A stretch of DNA of 64,000 bases from Pseudomonas cremoris. Lineage in GTDB: Bacteria; Pseudomonadota; Gammaproteobacteria; Pseudomonadales; Pseudomonadaceae. The position numbers and the translations under genes are program-made. A model generated the notes under the pieces. The model made no database searches and was not told where the DNA came from. It saw only the letters and a program-made list of their open reading frames with translations. Shown here piece by piece: positions 1 to 7,411 of the stretch (its first letter is position 1; the number at the start of each line of letters is the position of its first letter). The stretch lies in contig NZ_JAAXCY010000001.1 in assembly GCF_014230465.1 (NCBI RefSeq), positions 248,001 to 312,000 on the forward strand, given 5' to 3'.

Positions 1-96
1 TGGCTGGCAGTAGAGGATTTCTTTACCCAGCCCCTGGAGAAATCGAGGCGAGTGGAGTGGGTCAGTTCTGCTGGGCTGGCAACAAATGACTGTTAA
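1..96 (+). CDS. 3' end of an unidentified gene (partial)
   Basis: Reading frame 1 is open from the window edge to a TAA at 94-96, giving a 31-residue tail that ends ...SSAGLATNDC. The stop codon lies inside a 20-nt exact copy of the tRNA-Asn anticodon arm (83-102). Site-specific integrase genes often end at or next to their attachment site, so an integrase tail is possible, but no integrase motif is visible in so short a piece. It could also be chance open frame. The window edge hides the rest of the gene. Confidence 0.3.
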   Translation, partial: WLAVEDFFTQPLEKSRRVEWVSSAGLATNDC

Positions 97-102
97 TCAT
101 TG
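83..102 (+). repeat. 20-nt exact copy of the tRNA-Asn anticodon arm (possible att core)
   Basis: The sequence CAAATGACTGTTAATCATTG is identical to the anticodon stem-loop and flanks of the tRNA-Asn gene at 21595-21670 (reverse complement at 21627-21646). The bases on either side do not match the tRNA, so this is not a tRNA gene. Attachment cores of tyrosine-recombinase elements often copy the anticodon arm. The two copies are in opposite orientation, so they are not the two ends of one simple excisable element. Confidence 0.6.
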
Positions 103-110
103 CCGCAAAA

Positions 111-140
111 AATAAAGGCGCTCCGCAGAGCGCCTTTATT
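111..140. terminator. Bidirectional rho-independent terminator
   Basis: A perfect hairpin with a 13-bp stem (AATAAAGGCGCTC / GAGCGCCTTTATT) and a CGCA loop. It sits 10 bp downstream of the small heat-shock gene (minus strand) and also downstream of the partial gene on the plus strand. The A/T-rich stem base gives T runs on both strands. Confidence 0.85.
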
Positions 141-150
141 CATTCGGGGA

Positions 151-609
151 TCATTGCTGACTGATAGGCGTCAGATCAGCGTTTGCCCCACCCTCAATCG
201 CAATGCGTTTTGGCTTGGCTGCCTCCGGTACAACCCTGAGCAAATCGATGCTCAACAGGCCGTTGGAGAGCCGTGCGCCATGCACTTCGATGTGGTCGTC
301 CAGGCGGAACGACAACCGGAATGCGCGCTGTGCGATCCCCTGATGCAGGTAGGTAATGCCTTCACTGTGTTCACGTTTGCCGCCGGCGACAGTCAACACG
401 CCTTTTTCCACCTGGATGTCCAGGTCGTCCTCCACCAGGCCTGCGGCCGCGATGACGATGCGATAGTGGTCATCCCCGTGTTTCTCGACGTTATGGGGCG
501 GATACGCGGTACCGGCCTCGTTGCGCAGCGCCGATTCGAACAGGTCGTTGAAACGGTCAAAGCCAACGGAGTGGCGGAACAGGGGTGCCAAGGAAGCAGT
601 AGTAGCCAT
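151..609 (-). CDS. ibpA: Small heat-shock protein, Hsp20/IbpA family
   Basis: The 152-residue protein is an ATP-independent holdase that binds unfolding proteins and hands them to DnaK/ClpB. An alpha-crystallin domain spans about residues 38-130, preceded by a short N-terminal arm with an F-D-R-F-N-D-L-F segment typical of IbpA proteins. A C-terminal I-A-I (I-x-I motif, near residue 136) is the oligomer-linking anchor. The start is supported by AGGAG about 7 nt upstream. A CTTGAA at 705-700 on the minus strand resembles a sigma-32 -35 box, but I cannot place a convincing -10 at normal spacing. It is monocistronic, ending at the terminator at 111-140. The family call is firm; ibpA versus another hsp20 paralogue is inference. 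Confidence 0.9.
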   Translation of the reverse strand: MATTASLAPLFRHSVGFDRFNDLFESALRNEAGTAYPPHNVEKHGDDHYRIVIAAAGLVEDDLDIQVEKGVLTVAGGKREHSEGITYLHQGIAQRAFRLSFRLDDHIEVHGARLSNGLLSIDLLRVVPEAAKPKRIAIEGGANADLTPISQQ

Positions 610-861
610 AGCAAAATCTCCTGAGTGTTCTCCAAGTGATTTAACTCGCGACCCGGATTCGGCGTCGCGTATTCCCTAGGTAGGTTCAGGGGGAAAAAAT
701 TCAAGATTCACCGAAAAATTTTTCTTCGCCCATGCCTCGGAAAAGGAAAACAAAGCAGGCCTATCGCCACTTCTATATAGTAACGCTTCGCATTAAGCGG
801 TTTGCCCAAGGTACGCGCGTCCTCTTGTCGACGGCGCGCGTCATCGTTCAGAAGGATCTTT

Positions 862-2724
862 ATGCAAGGCTTTACTCCCTCCCCGGCACGCCTGTTCGGT
901 GTGCTGGCCGTGCTTGTTTGCGGCCTGTTGACGGCACACGCCAACGCCGACGGTACCGACCGTTCCCTGACCGTCGAAAAAAACATCCAGTCCTATGTGG
1001 TCAATGCCGACGGTAGTTTTGTACTGGATGTCGAGCTCGTCTCGCGCATCAACGAAGAGCGCGCGATCCAGCCCAACGCCCAGCGTTCGGTGAGTTTCAA
1101 CCGCACGTTGGAAACCCTCGACATCGCCGAGGCTTACACGCTTAAGGCCGATGGGCGCAAGGTCAAGGTCAGCGCCGACCAGATCAAGGAGCAACAAGAG
1201 AAGGCCTCGGTCGAAGCGCCGATGTTCCAGGACTCGCTGGTCAAGGTCGTGATTTTCCCGGAGGTCGCCGTAGGTGATCGCCTGGTCCTGCACTACCAGC
1301 GTCATCGCACCACACCGCTGTTTCCCGGGCAGTTCGAAGACCTCTCCGCGCCGGATTACTACCAGCAGGAAACGGTAACGCTCACCTACGACATGCCCGC
1401 CGATATGCCGCTGCATGCCGACTTCAAAGGCTTCAAGGCCTCAACGCCCGACACCGCAAAAGGACGCAAGGTCTACCGCTGGGAGCTGTTACCCGCCGAA
1501 AAAGCCCGCCCGGAAAACGGCGCTGTCGCGTACACCGATTACGGACAATTCCTCGCCGTATCGACGTTCAGCGACTACGCGCAATTCGCTCAGGCCTACG
1601 CTGCTCGCGCGCACGTCGAGGTGACACCGGCGATCACTAAGCTAGCCACCGAACTCACGGCCAAGCTGGACACACCCCACGCCAAAGCCCTGGTCTTGAG
1701 TGACTGGGTACGCAAGAACATCCGCTACGTCGCGGTCTACGTCGGTGACGGTGGCGTGGTTCCGCACGCTGCCCAGGCCGTGCTGGACAACCGTTATGGC
1801 GACTGCAAGGACCACGTCGCCCTGCTGGAAGCCTTGCTCAAGGCCGTCGCCATCGAAAGCTCGCCCGTGCTGATCAACTTCGGCAACGCCTACGTGCTGC
1901 CAAAGGTGCCGACACTGGGGTTGCTCAACCATGCGATCACCTACGTACCGAGCCTGGACCTGTACCTGGACTCCACCGCCACCCCCATCGCGGCGGGCTA
2001 CCTGCCCATTCCCGAGTTGGGCAAGCCGGTGGTGCTGACCCAGAGCGGCAAGCTGGCACGCACACCGTCCCGCCAACTGAGCAAGGTGGACGGCGCGCTG
2101 GTGTTCAAGATCAACCCGCAAGGCGGGGCGGACTTTACCAACGACAACACGGTGCAAGGCTGGGGCACGGAGTTCAACCGGTTCCTGTTCAAATCCATGA
2201 CCCCGACCGACCGTAGTCAACTGACCCAGAAAGTCTTGAGCATGTACGGCCAAACCGGCAGCGGCGAGATCGAGACAGACCCGCTGGACAGCAACGCCCC
2301 GACCTTCAAGTCCACGGTAACGGGCCGCACCGAAAACCTGGTCAACCTGCCCGGCCCCACCGGCGTACCCACCCTCAGCAGCCTGGCCGGCGGCATCGGC
2401 CAGAACGTGTTCAGCTTCATCTCGGAGAAGGACCGAACGCAGAGCTTCTCTTGCGCTTCGGGCACGATCAAGGAAACCGCGCGGTTCGATTTCCCCAAGG
2501 AAGTGAACATTCTGGCGGTGCCCAAGGGCGCGTCCTTGGACATCGGTGGCTTCAACTACCAGACCACCTACGTCAAGGAAGGCAACAGCGTGTTGATCAC
2601 CCGCAGCTACGCATTTACCCACCCTGAAGCGCTGTGCAGCCCGCAGGATTTTGTCGCGATGAAGCCGGCGATCGAGGGGATGGTCAATGATCTGAAAAGC
2701 CAGATTATTGTGCAGACGCTGTAA
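862..2724 (+). CDS. Exported DUF3857 / transglutaminase-like protein
   Basis: The 620-residue protein begins with a signal peptide (hydrophobic LFGVLAVLVCGLLTAHANA), so it is probably periplasmic. A DUF3857 domain covers about residues 30-220. A transglutaminase-like core follows, with its cysteine in N-R-Y-G-D-C-K-D-H, the histidine in L-L-N-H-A-I-T and the aspartate in Y-L-D-S-T, so the Cys-His-Asp triad is complete. The C-terminal third is beta-rich and unassigned. I use ATG 862 because AGAAGGA lies 5 nt upstream; an upstream in-frame ATG at 802 would add a basic stretch ahead of the signal peptide. Bacterial proteins of this type are usually uncharacterised and may act as peptidases or cross-linkers. 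It is a single gene with no obvious partner. Confidence 0.85.
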   Translation: MQGFTPSPARLFGVLAVLVCGLLTAHANADGTDRSLTVEKNIQSYVVNADGSFVLDVELVSRINEERAIQPNAQRSVSFNRTLETLDIAEAYTLKADGRKVKVSADQIKEQQEKASVEAPMFQDSLVKVVIFPEVAVGDRLVLHYQRHRTTPLFPGQFEDLSAPDYYQQETVTLTYDMPADMPLHADFKGFKASTPDTAKGRKVYRWELLPAEKARPENGAVAYTDYGQFLAVSTFSDYAQFAQAYAARAHVEVTPAITKLATELTAKLDTPHAKALVLSDWVRKNIRYVAVYVGDGGVVPHAAQAVLDNRYGDCKDHVALLEALLKAVAIESSPVLINFGNAYVLPKVPTLGLLNHAITYVPSLDLYLDSTATPIAAGYLPIPELGKPVVLTQSGKLARTPSRQLSKVDGALVFKINPQGGADFTNDNTVQGWGTEFNRFLFKSMTPTDRSQLTQKVLSMYGQTGSGEIETDPLDSNAPTFKSTVTGRTENLVNLPGPTGVPTLSSLAGGIGQNVFSFISEKDRTQSFSCASGTIKETARFDFPKEVNILAVPKGASLDIGGFNYQTTYVKEGNSVLITRSYAFTHPEALCSPQDFVAMKPAIEGMVNDLKSQIIVQTL

Positions 2725-2734
2725 GCCTGTGACG

Positions 2735-2768
2735 CTCGCGTGGCGGTGCGGGTGCACTGCCACGCGAG
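2735..2768. terminator. Hairpin between convergent genes, possible terminator
   Basis: A 10-bp perfect inverted repeat (CTCGCGTGGC / GCCACGCGAG) with a 14-nt loop lies just past the stop of the transglutaminase gene and before the convergent small gene. No T run follows, so intrinsic termination is uncertain. Confidence 0.45.
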
Positions 2769-2783
2769 GCCGGGTTGAAACGC

Positions 2784-2990
2784 TTATGCCCTTCGAACCG
2801 TCCGCTTCGTGGACACGGTTTTGGCGATGCGACTCAAATCAAGAATCGAGACAACATCGCCCAGGTTCATGTTGTACTCACCGAGCAATTTGCGTAGCGC
2901 GGTCTCAAAGGTTTCCTGGAGTGCAACGTCGTCCGTGGACTGCTGGGCGTTGGGTTGATTCAAGCGGCGAAACTTGGCAAGTCTGGACAT
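2784..2990 (-). CDS. Small conserved-looking hypothetical protein
   Basis: A 68-residue protein with no family I recognise. It is predicted to be mostly helical: a basic N-terminus (MSRLAKFRRLNQ) is followed by an acidic/amphipathic stretch and a basic tail ending TKRTVRRA. There is no signal peptide or membrane segment. I use ATG 2990; a TTG two codons upstream is also open. It lies 33 nt downstream of the aldehyde dehydrogenase on the same strand and may be cotranscribed with it. Codon use looks like real coding DNA, but the function is unknown. Confidence 0.5.
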   Translation of the reverse strand: MSRLAKFRRLNQPNAQQSTDDVALQETFETALRKLLGEYNMNLGDVVSILDLSRIAKTVSTKRTVRRA

Positions 2991-3023
2991 AGGCAACCCC
3001 GTTGGTGATAGGAGACAGATCAG

Positions 3024-4457
3024 TCAAATGCCGACCTGACTGATAAATTTGGTGGTCAGGTAAGCATCCAGGCCTTCAGTTCCCCCCTCACTGCCATGTC
3101 CACTGGACTTGATCCCGCCAAACGGCGTTTCGGGTAAGGCGAGGCCGAAGTGGTTGATCGATACCATGCCAGCCTGCAACCGGTTGCCCAGTTCGGTCGC
3201 GGTTTTCAATGAGCGGGTAAAAGCGAACGCCGCGAGGCCATACTCCAGGCTATTGGCTTGAGCGATGACACTGTCCAGATCGCTGAAACGCAACAGCGGT
3301 GCCACCGGCCCGAAAGGCTCTTCATTGAGTAGTCGCGCCTGTTCCGGCAAGTCGGTCAACACCGTCGGCTGGAAGAAATTGCCCTTGTCCCCCATCCGTT
3401 GTCCACCCGTTAGCAGCGTTGCCCCCAGCTCCCGGGCGTCGGCGACCAGCTCTTGAACCATCATCAACCGACGCGCGTTCGCCAGTGGCCCCATTTGACT
3501 GGCGGGGTCGAAACCGTCGCCCACCTTGAGCTGTGCCGCGAGCTCGGCAAACCTGCGGGCAAACGGCTCGAAGACGGCATCGTGCACGTAGAAACGCGAG
3601 GGGGCGGCGCAGACTTGCCCGGCATTGCGGAACTTGAGCACGCACGCCAGTGCGGCGGCAGCTTCCACGTTTGCATCCTCGCAGACGATAAACGGCGCAT
3701 GCCCGCCCAACTCCATTGTCGTCAGCTTCAAATGCGCCGCAGCCAAGGCGCCCAGTTGCCTGCCGATGGCGGTCGAGCCGGTAAAGGACACCTTGCGGAT
3801 GATCGGTGACTTGATCAGGTAATCGGAGACATGCGCCGGCACGCCAAACACGAGGTTCAATACCCCCTCGGGCAAGCCCGCATCATGGAAACAGCGCACC
3901 AGCTCGATCACGGCGCCAGGTGCCTCCTCCGGTGCCTTGATGATGATGCTGCAGCCTGCCGCCAAGGCGCCGGCGATTTTGCGCACTGCCTGATTGATCG
4001 GGAAATTCCACGGCGTGAAGGCTGCCACGGGCCCAACGGGCTCGCGCACCACCAGTTGGCGCACGGCCGCATTGCGCGACGGCACGATGCGGCCATAGGC
4101 GCGCCGGCCTTCCTCGGCATACCACTCAATGTGGTCAGCGGCGCTTTTGGCCTCCAGGGTGGACTCGGCCAACGGCTTGCCCTGGTCCAGTGTCATGCAT
4201 TCGGCCATCCGCGCATGGCGTTCACGGACCAGTGCCGCGGCGCGGCGCAGGATGGCCGAGCGGTCGTAGGCCGACGTGTTCGACCACGTTTCAAACCCTC
4301 GCCCGGCGGCTGCCAACGCGGTGTCCAGGTCCGCGTTGGACGCTAACGGCAACTGCCCGATCGTCTCGCCTGTCGACGGGTTGATGACAGTTGCAGTATT
4401 GCCCGAACACCCTGCAGTCCATTGGCCGTCGATGTAGAACAACAGATCGGTATACAT
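3024..4457 (-). CDS. NAD(P)-dependent aldehyde dehydrogenase, succinate-semialdehyde dehydrogenase-like
   Basis: The 477-residue protein is a full-length member of the aldehyde dehydrogenase superfamily, closest in style to GabD. It shows the oxyanion asparagine in F-T-P-W-N-F-P (Asn151), the cofactor lysine in I-I-K-A-P-E-E (Lys174), the general base in M-E-L-G-G (Glu249) and the catalytic cysteine in N-A-G-Q-V-C (Cys283). It should oxidise a semialdehyde to the acid, for example the product of the aminotransferase at 9814-11193. It is divergent from the HMG-CoA-lyase-like gene across a 163-bp region that carries the paired palindromes at 4544-4593, so it probably belongs to the same regulon. 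The exact substrate is not readable from the sequence; gabD is only the nearest name. Confidence 0.88.
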   Translation of the reverse strand: MYTDLLFYIDGQWTAGCSGNTATVINPSTGETIGQLPLASNADLDTALAAAGRGFETWSNTSAYDRSAILRRAAALVRERHARMAECMTLDQGKPLAESTLEAKSAADHIEWYAEEGRRAYGRIVPSRNAAVRQLVVREPVGPVAAFTPWNFPINQAVRKIAGALAAGCSIIIKAPEEAPGAVIELVRCFHDAGLPEGVLNLVFGVPAHVSDYLIKSPIIRKVSFTGSTAIGRQLGALAAAHLKLTTMELGGHAPFIVCEDANVEAAAALACVLKFRNAGQVCAAPSRFYVHDAVFEPFARRFAELAAQLKVGDGFDPASQMGPLANARRLMMVQELVADARELGATLLTGGQRMGDKGNFFQPTVLTDLPEQARLLNEEPFGPVAPLLRFSDLDSVIAQANSLEYGLAAFAFTRSLKTATELGNRLQAGMVSINHFGLALPETPFGGIKSSGHGSEGGTEGLDAYLTTKFISQVGI

Positions 4458-4543
4458 GGATCACTCCTCGATAATTGGCATTTGACGCAGGAAAACGCAT
4501 AGCGGCGAGCAACGTGCGCGCAGACAAATAAAACAAGGCAACA

Positions 4544-4593
4544 GGTTGACACCGTCAACCACATACTCGTAACTTTGGTTCACTATGTCAACC
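4544..4593. promoter_or_regulatory. Paired palindromic operator, copy 1 (sites A and B)
   Basis: Site A (4544-4560) is a perfect palindrome GGTTGAC-ACC-GTCAACC. Site B (4577-4593) is GGTTCAC-TAT-GTCAACC, a near palindrome. Their centres are 33 bp apart, about three helical turns. The same two-site arrangement occurs at 9704-9741 in the other divergent region of this gene island, with 18 of 22 positions shared by each corresponding site. Site B lies 27 bp before the ATG at 4621. A MarR-family protein encoded at 11260-11793 is the natural candidate to bind here; this is inference. Confidence 0.65.
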
Positions 4594-4620
4594 ATGTTTT
4601 ATGGTCATAATGAGGCCCCA

Positions 4621-5553
4621 ATGAGAGACGTCATCCTGTGTGAATGCTTCGCCCGTGATGGTCTGCAACACGAGCCAGACTTTCTGCCTACCCACCTGAA
4701 GCGCACGTTGGTGGAGCGTTTCGCCGACATCGGCTTTCAAAGGATCGAGGCTACGTCCTACTCCAACCCTGCGGTTATTGCGCAATTTTCCGACGCCAGC
4801 GCCTTGTTGGCAGACCTGCAGCGTCGGCCCGGAGTGTTCTACAAAGCCACTTGCGCCAACGTGCGCGCGGTAGAACGCGCGCTCAACGACCTTTGCGCTG
4901 GACACGGTGCCAATGAGATCAGCCTGCTGGTGTCTGCTTCGGATGCTCATTCGTTGAAGAACCTCAAGCGCAGCCGGGAGGATCAGTGGCGCAACATCAA
5001 ACAGATGGTCGAAAAGGCCGAGGGGCAGTTCCGTTTGATCGGCACTGTATCCGTGGCGTTTGGCTGCCCGTTTGAAGGACGCGTCAACGAAGCCGACGTG
5101 CTGGCGGATATCGAACAGTTTGCCCAATGCGGCGTGAAGTACATCACGCTGGGTGACACCACGGGTGTTGCCACGCCACAGAGCGTCAAGCGCCTGTTTC
5201 GTGCGGTGCAGGCGTTGTTCCCCGAGGTCACGCCCATCGCTCATTTCCACGATACCCGCGCCACCGGGTTGGTGAATTACATCGCCGCCCTGGAAGCCGG
5301 CGTCACGCATTACGACTGTGCCTTTGGAGGCATTGGCGGGCATCCGGCCAAGGTCAAATACGGTGGCGGTCACACCGGCAACGTCAGCACCGAAGACTGG
5401 GTAAGCCTCCTGGAGTCCATGGGCGTGCGTACCGGGATCGATCTTGAACGCCTGCTTGATGTTGCCGCCGAATGCGAGACTGCCCTCGGTCGTGAACTGC
5501 ACAGCCGTACCCTGCGCAGTGGGCTGAACCCGCTTATTCACGCCCGCGCGTGA
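4621..5553 (+). CDS. HMG-CoA-lyase-like protein (DRE-TIM metallolyase fold)
   Basis: The 310-residue protein belongs to the HMG-CoA lyase / pyruvate carboxyltransferase superfamily, which cleaves or forms C-C bonds next to a thioester. It keeps the N-terminal R-D-G-L-Q metal/catalytic motif, G-D-T-T-G-V-A-T-P and the metal-binding H-x-H of A-H-F-H-D-T. The oddity is in the C-terminal loop: the HMG-CoA lyase signature G-G-C-P reads G-I-G-G-H-P here, so the signature cysteine is replaced by histidine. It may therefore act on a different 3-hydroxyacyl-CoA or do a different retro-aldol or aldol reaction. ATG 4621 is chosen because GAGG lies 5 nt upstream; ATG 4585 would overlap operator site B. 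A strong terminator follows. Confidence 0.8.
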   Translation: MRDVILCECFARDGLQHEPDFLPTHLKRTLVERFADIGFQRIEATSYSNPAVIAQFSDASALLADLQRRPGVFYKATCANVRAVERALNDLCAGHGANEISLLVSASDAHSLKNLKRSREDQWRNIKQMVEKAEGQFRLIGTVSVAFGCPFEGRVNEADVLADIEQFAQCGVKYITLGDTTGVATPQSVKRLFRAVQALFPEVTPIAHFHDTRATGLVNYIAALEAGVTHYDCAFGGIGGHPAKVKYGGGHTGNVSTEDWVSLLESMGVRTGIDLERLLDVAAECETALGRELHSRTLRSGLNPLIHARA

Positions 5554-5569
5554 CCCGCCCACGGGAATA

Positions 5570-5605
5570 AAAAAGGCGCATGGGCCTGGGTCCATGCGCC
5601 TTTTT
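5570..5605. terminator. Bidirectional terminator between convergent genes
   Basis: AAAAAGGCGCATGG / CCATGCGCCTTTTT form a 14-bp stem around an 8-nt loop, with A and T runs on either side. It lies between the HMG-CoA-lyase-like gene (plus) and the end of the ABC importer operon (minus). Confidence 0.9.
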
Positions 5606-5618
5606 CATGACCACCGAA

Positions 5619-6446
5619 TCAGTGCGACTGACGACGCTCCAGGCGCTTGATGTATTGCATCGCTACCAGCAGCACAATCGACAACAGAATCATCAATGTG
5701 GATACCGCAGCGACGGTCGGGTCGATCTGATCGCGGATATTGGCGAACATGCGCCGAGGCAGCGTGGAACTCTCACCGCCGACGATGAACAGGGCAATCA
5801 CCACCTCGTCGAATGACGCGATGAACGCGAACAACGCGCCAGAACAAATCGACAAGCGCAGTTGCGGCAAGGTAACGCTGAGAAACGCCCATGGCCGTGA
5901 GGCCCCCAGGCTGCGAGCCGCCATTTCCTGGTTCATGTCGAACCCCTGGAGGCCATTGCCGACGGCGATCAGGACAAACGGTATCGCCAGCACGCTGTGC
6001 GCGAGTACCAGCCCTGTGATGCTGTTGTTGAGCCCAGTACGTGAGTAGACGAAAAACACGCCCACCGCGACCAGAATGATCGGCACCAGCATGGGCAGCA
6101 TCATCAAGCTGTTGATCAGCCTGGCCACGCCGCCGCGCACCTGCGACAGGCCGTAGGCGGCCAATGTCCCCAACACCGTGGCGATACAGGTCGACAGGAC
6201 TGCCACCTTCAGCGTTATCCAGGTGGCCGTCATCCACTCCGGCGACCCCAGGTAAGCCTCATACCAACGCAGGCTCCACGCTCGCGGCGGAAACTCCAGG
6301 TACTGCGAGGCGGAAAACGACATCGGGATAACGATCAGGCACGGGATGATCAGGAACAGCAGAATCAACCCAACCAACACATACAACCAGAGCCGATGCG
6401 CATGGGTGATCTGCGTCGGCGTCACCGCTTGATGGAGTTTGAACAT
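5619..6446 (-). CDS. ABC importer permease, PotC-like
   Basis: The 275-residue integral membrane protein is the second permease of a spermidine/putrescine-type ABC importer. About six hydrophobic segments are visible, the first being WLYVLVGLILLFLIIPCLIV. The coupling EAA loop appears as E-M-A-A-R-S-L-G-A-S-R-P-W-A-F, which docks to the ATPase. The start at 6446 overlaps the stop of the upstream permease (TAATG), which implies translational coupling; upstream in-frame extensions lie inside the previous gene and are rejected. It is the last gene of the SBP-ATPase-permease-permease operon, which ends at the terminator at 5570-5605. Confidence 0.88.
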   Translation of the reverse strand: MFKLHQAVTPTQITHAHRLWLYVLVGLILLFLIIPCLIVIPMSFSASQYLEFPPRAWSLRWYEAYLGSPEWMTATWITLKVAVLSTCIATVLGTLAAYGLSQVRGGVARLINSLMMLPMLVPIILVAVGVFFVYSRTGLNNSITGLVLAHSVLAIPFVLIAVGNGLQGFDMNQEMAARSLGASRPWAFLSVTLPQLRLSICSGALFAFIASFDEVVIALFIVGGESSTLPRRMFANIRDQIDPTVAAVSTLMILLSIVLLVAMQYIKRLERRQSH

Positions 6447-7366
6447 TAGCGATTTCTCCCTTGTTCGTTGAGCCCGAACAGCTTGCGCATGCCCCACAGG
6501 ATCAACACCGTGGCCACCAACAAAGCGACACCCAACGCACTCGCGGCTCCCCAGTTTCCGTACAGGGCGATGGTGTCGCTGATTTTCATCGACCACATGG
6601 ACACCCGTCCGCCCCCTAGCAGCGCCGGCGTCAGGTAAAAGCCCAGGCAAATCACGAATACCAGCGTGATGCCCGAGGCCAGGCCTGGGAGCGACAACTT
6701 GAAAAATACCTGGCGAAACGCCTGGGCCGGCGTAGCGCCGCAGTTGGCTGCCGCTGACATCAACAGTGGATCGATGTTTTTCATCCTGTCGTAGAGCGGC
6801 AACACCATGAACGGCAACATGACGTGCACCATGCCAACAACGGTTCCGAAGAAGTTGTTCACCAGCGCCAGTGGTTCATGGATCAGGCCCAGATCAAGCA
6901 ACCCGTTGTTAATGACGCCTTGGCGCTGCAACAACACCAGCCAGGCATAGGTACGTACCAGAATCGAGGTCCAGAACGGCAGCAGCACAAAGGCCATGCA
7001 GATCTGGCTGGCGCGTTCCGGCAACTGTGAAAGCAGGTACGCCAGTGGATAGCCCAGCACCACGCACACCGCCGTGACGCAGAACGCCATCTGGAACGTG
7101 ATGATGAAACTGCTCAGGTACACCGGCCGCAGCAAGCGTAGATAGTTGTCCAGGGTCAGCGCGCCGTTGGTGTCAAAAGCCGATAACCAGAACAGCCAAC
7201 CCAGCGGCACGGCCAGTACCACAAACACCAGGATGAACCCCGGCAGCGTCAACGACAGCAGGGCCCGGCGCTCACGGGCTTCGGCGCGCGCCAGAAGGCT
7301 GGCCATCGGGTCTTTATCTGGCGCGGCGGCGCTTCTGGCACTCCCGGATAAACCGACTTGCTTCAT
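6446..7366 (-). CDS. ABC importer permease, PotB-like
   Basis: The 306-residue membrane protein is the first permease of the importer. A cytoplasmic N-terminus of about 35 residues rich in Ala/Arg precedes about six membrane segments (first: LPGFILVFVVLAVPLGWLFWL). The EAA-type loop reads S-A-A-N-C-G-A-T-P-A-Q-A-F. I use ATG 7366, which has GAGGGG 8 nt upstream. An alternative ATG at 7411 directly follows the ATPase stop (TGAATG), also with a good ribosome site (GGAGGG); it would add 15 residues with atypical codons, so the start is not certain. Partner proteins are encoded on either side. Confidence 0.86.
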   Translation of the reverse strand: MKQVGLSGSARSAAAPDKDPMASLLARAEARERRALLSLTLPGFILVFVVLAVPLGWLFWLSAFDTNGALTLDNYLRLLRPVYLSSFIITFQMAFCVTAVCVVLGYPLAYLLSQLPERASQICMAFVLLPFWTSILVRTYAWLVLLQRQGVINNGLLDLGLIHEPLALVNNFFGTVVGMVHVMLPFMVLPLYDRMKNIDPLLMSAAANCGATPAQAFRQVFFKLSLPGLASGITLVFVICLGFYLTPALLGGGRVSMWSMKISDTIALYGNWGAASALGVALLVATVLILWGMRKLFGLNEQGRNR

Positions 7367-7411
7367 GGGCGCAGCCCCTCTATGGCTTTGGGCAGATGGG
7401 GAAATTGGCAT

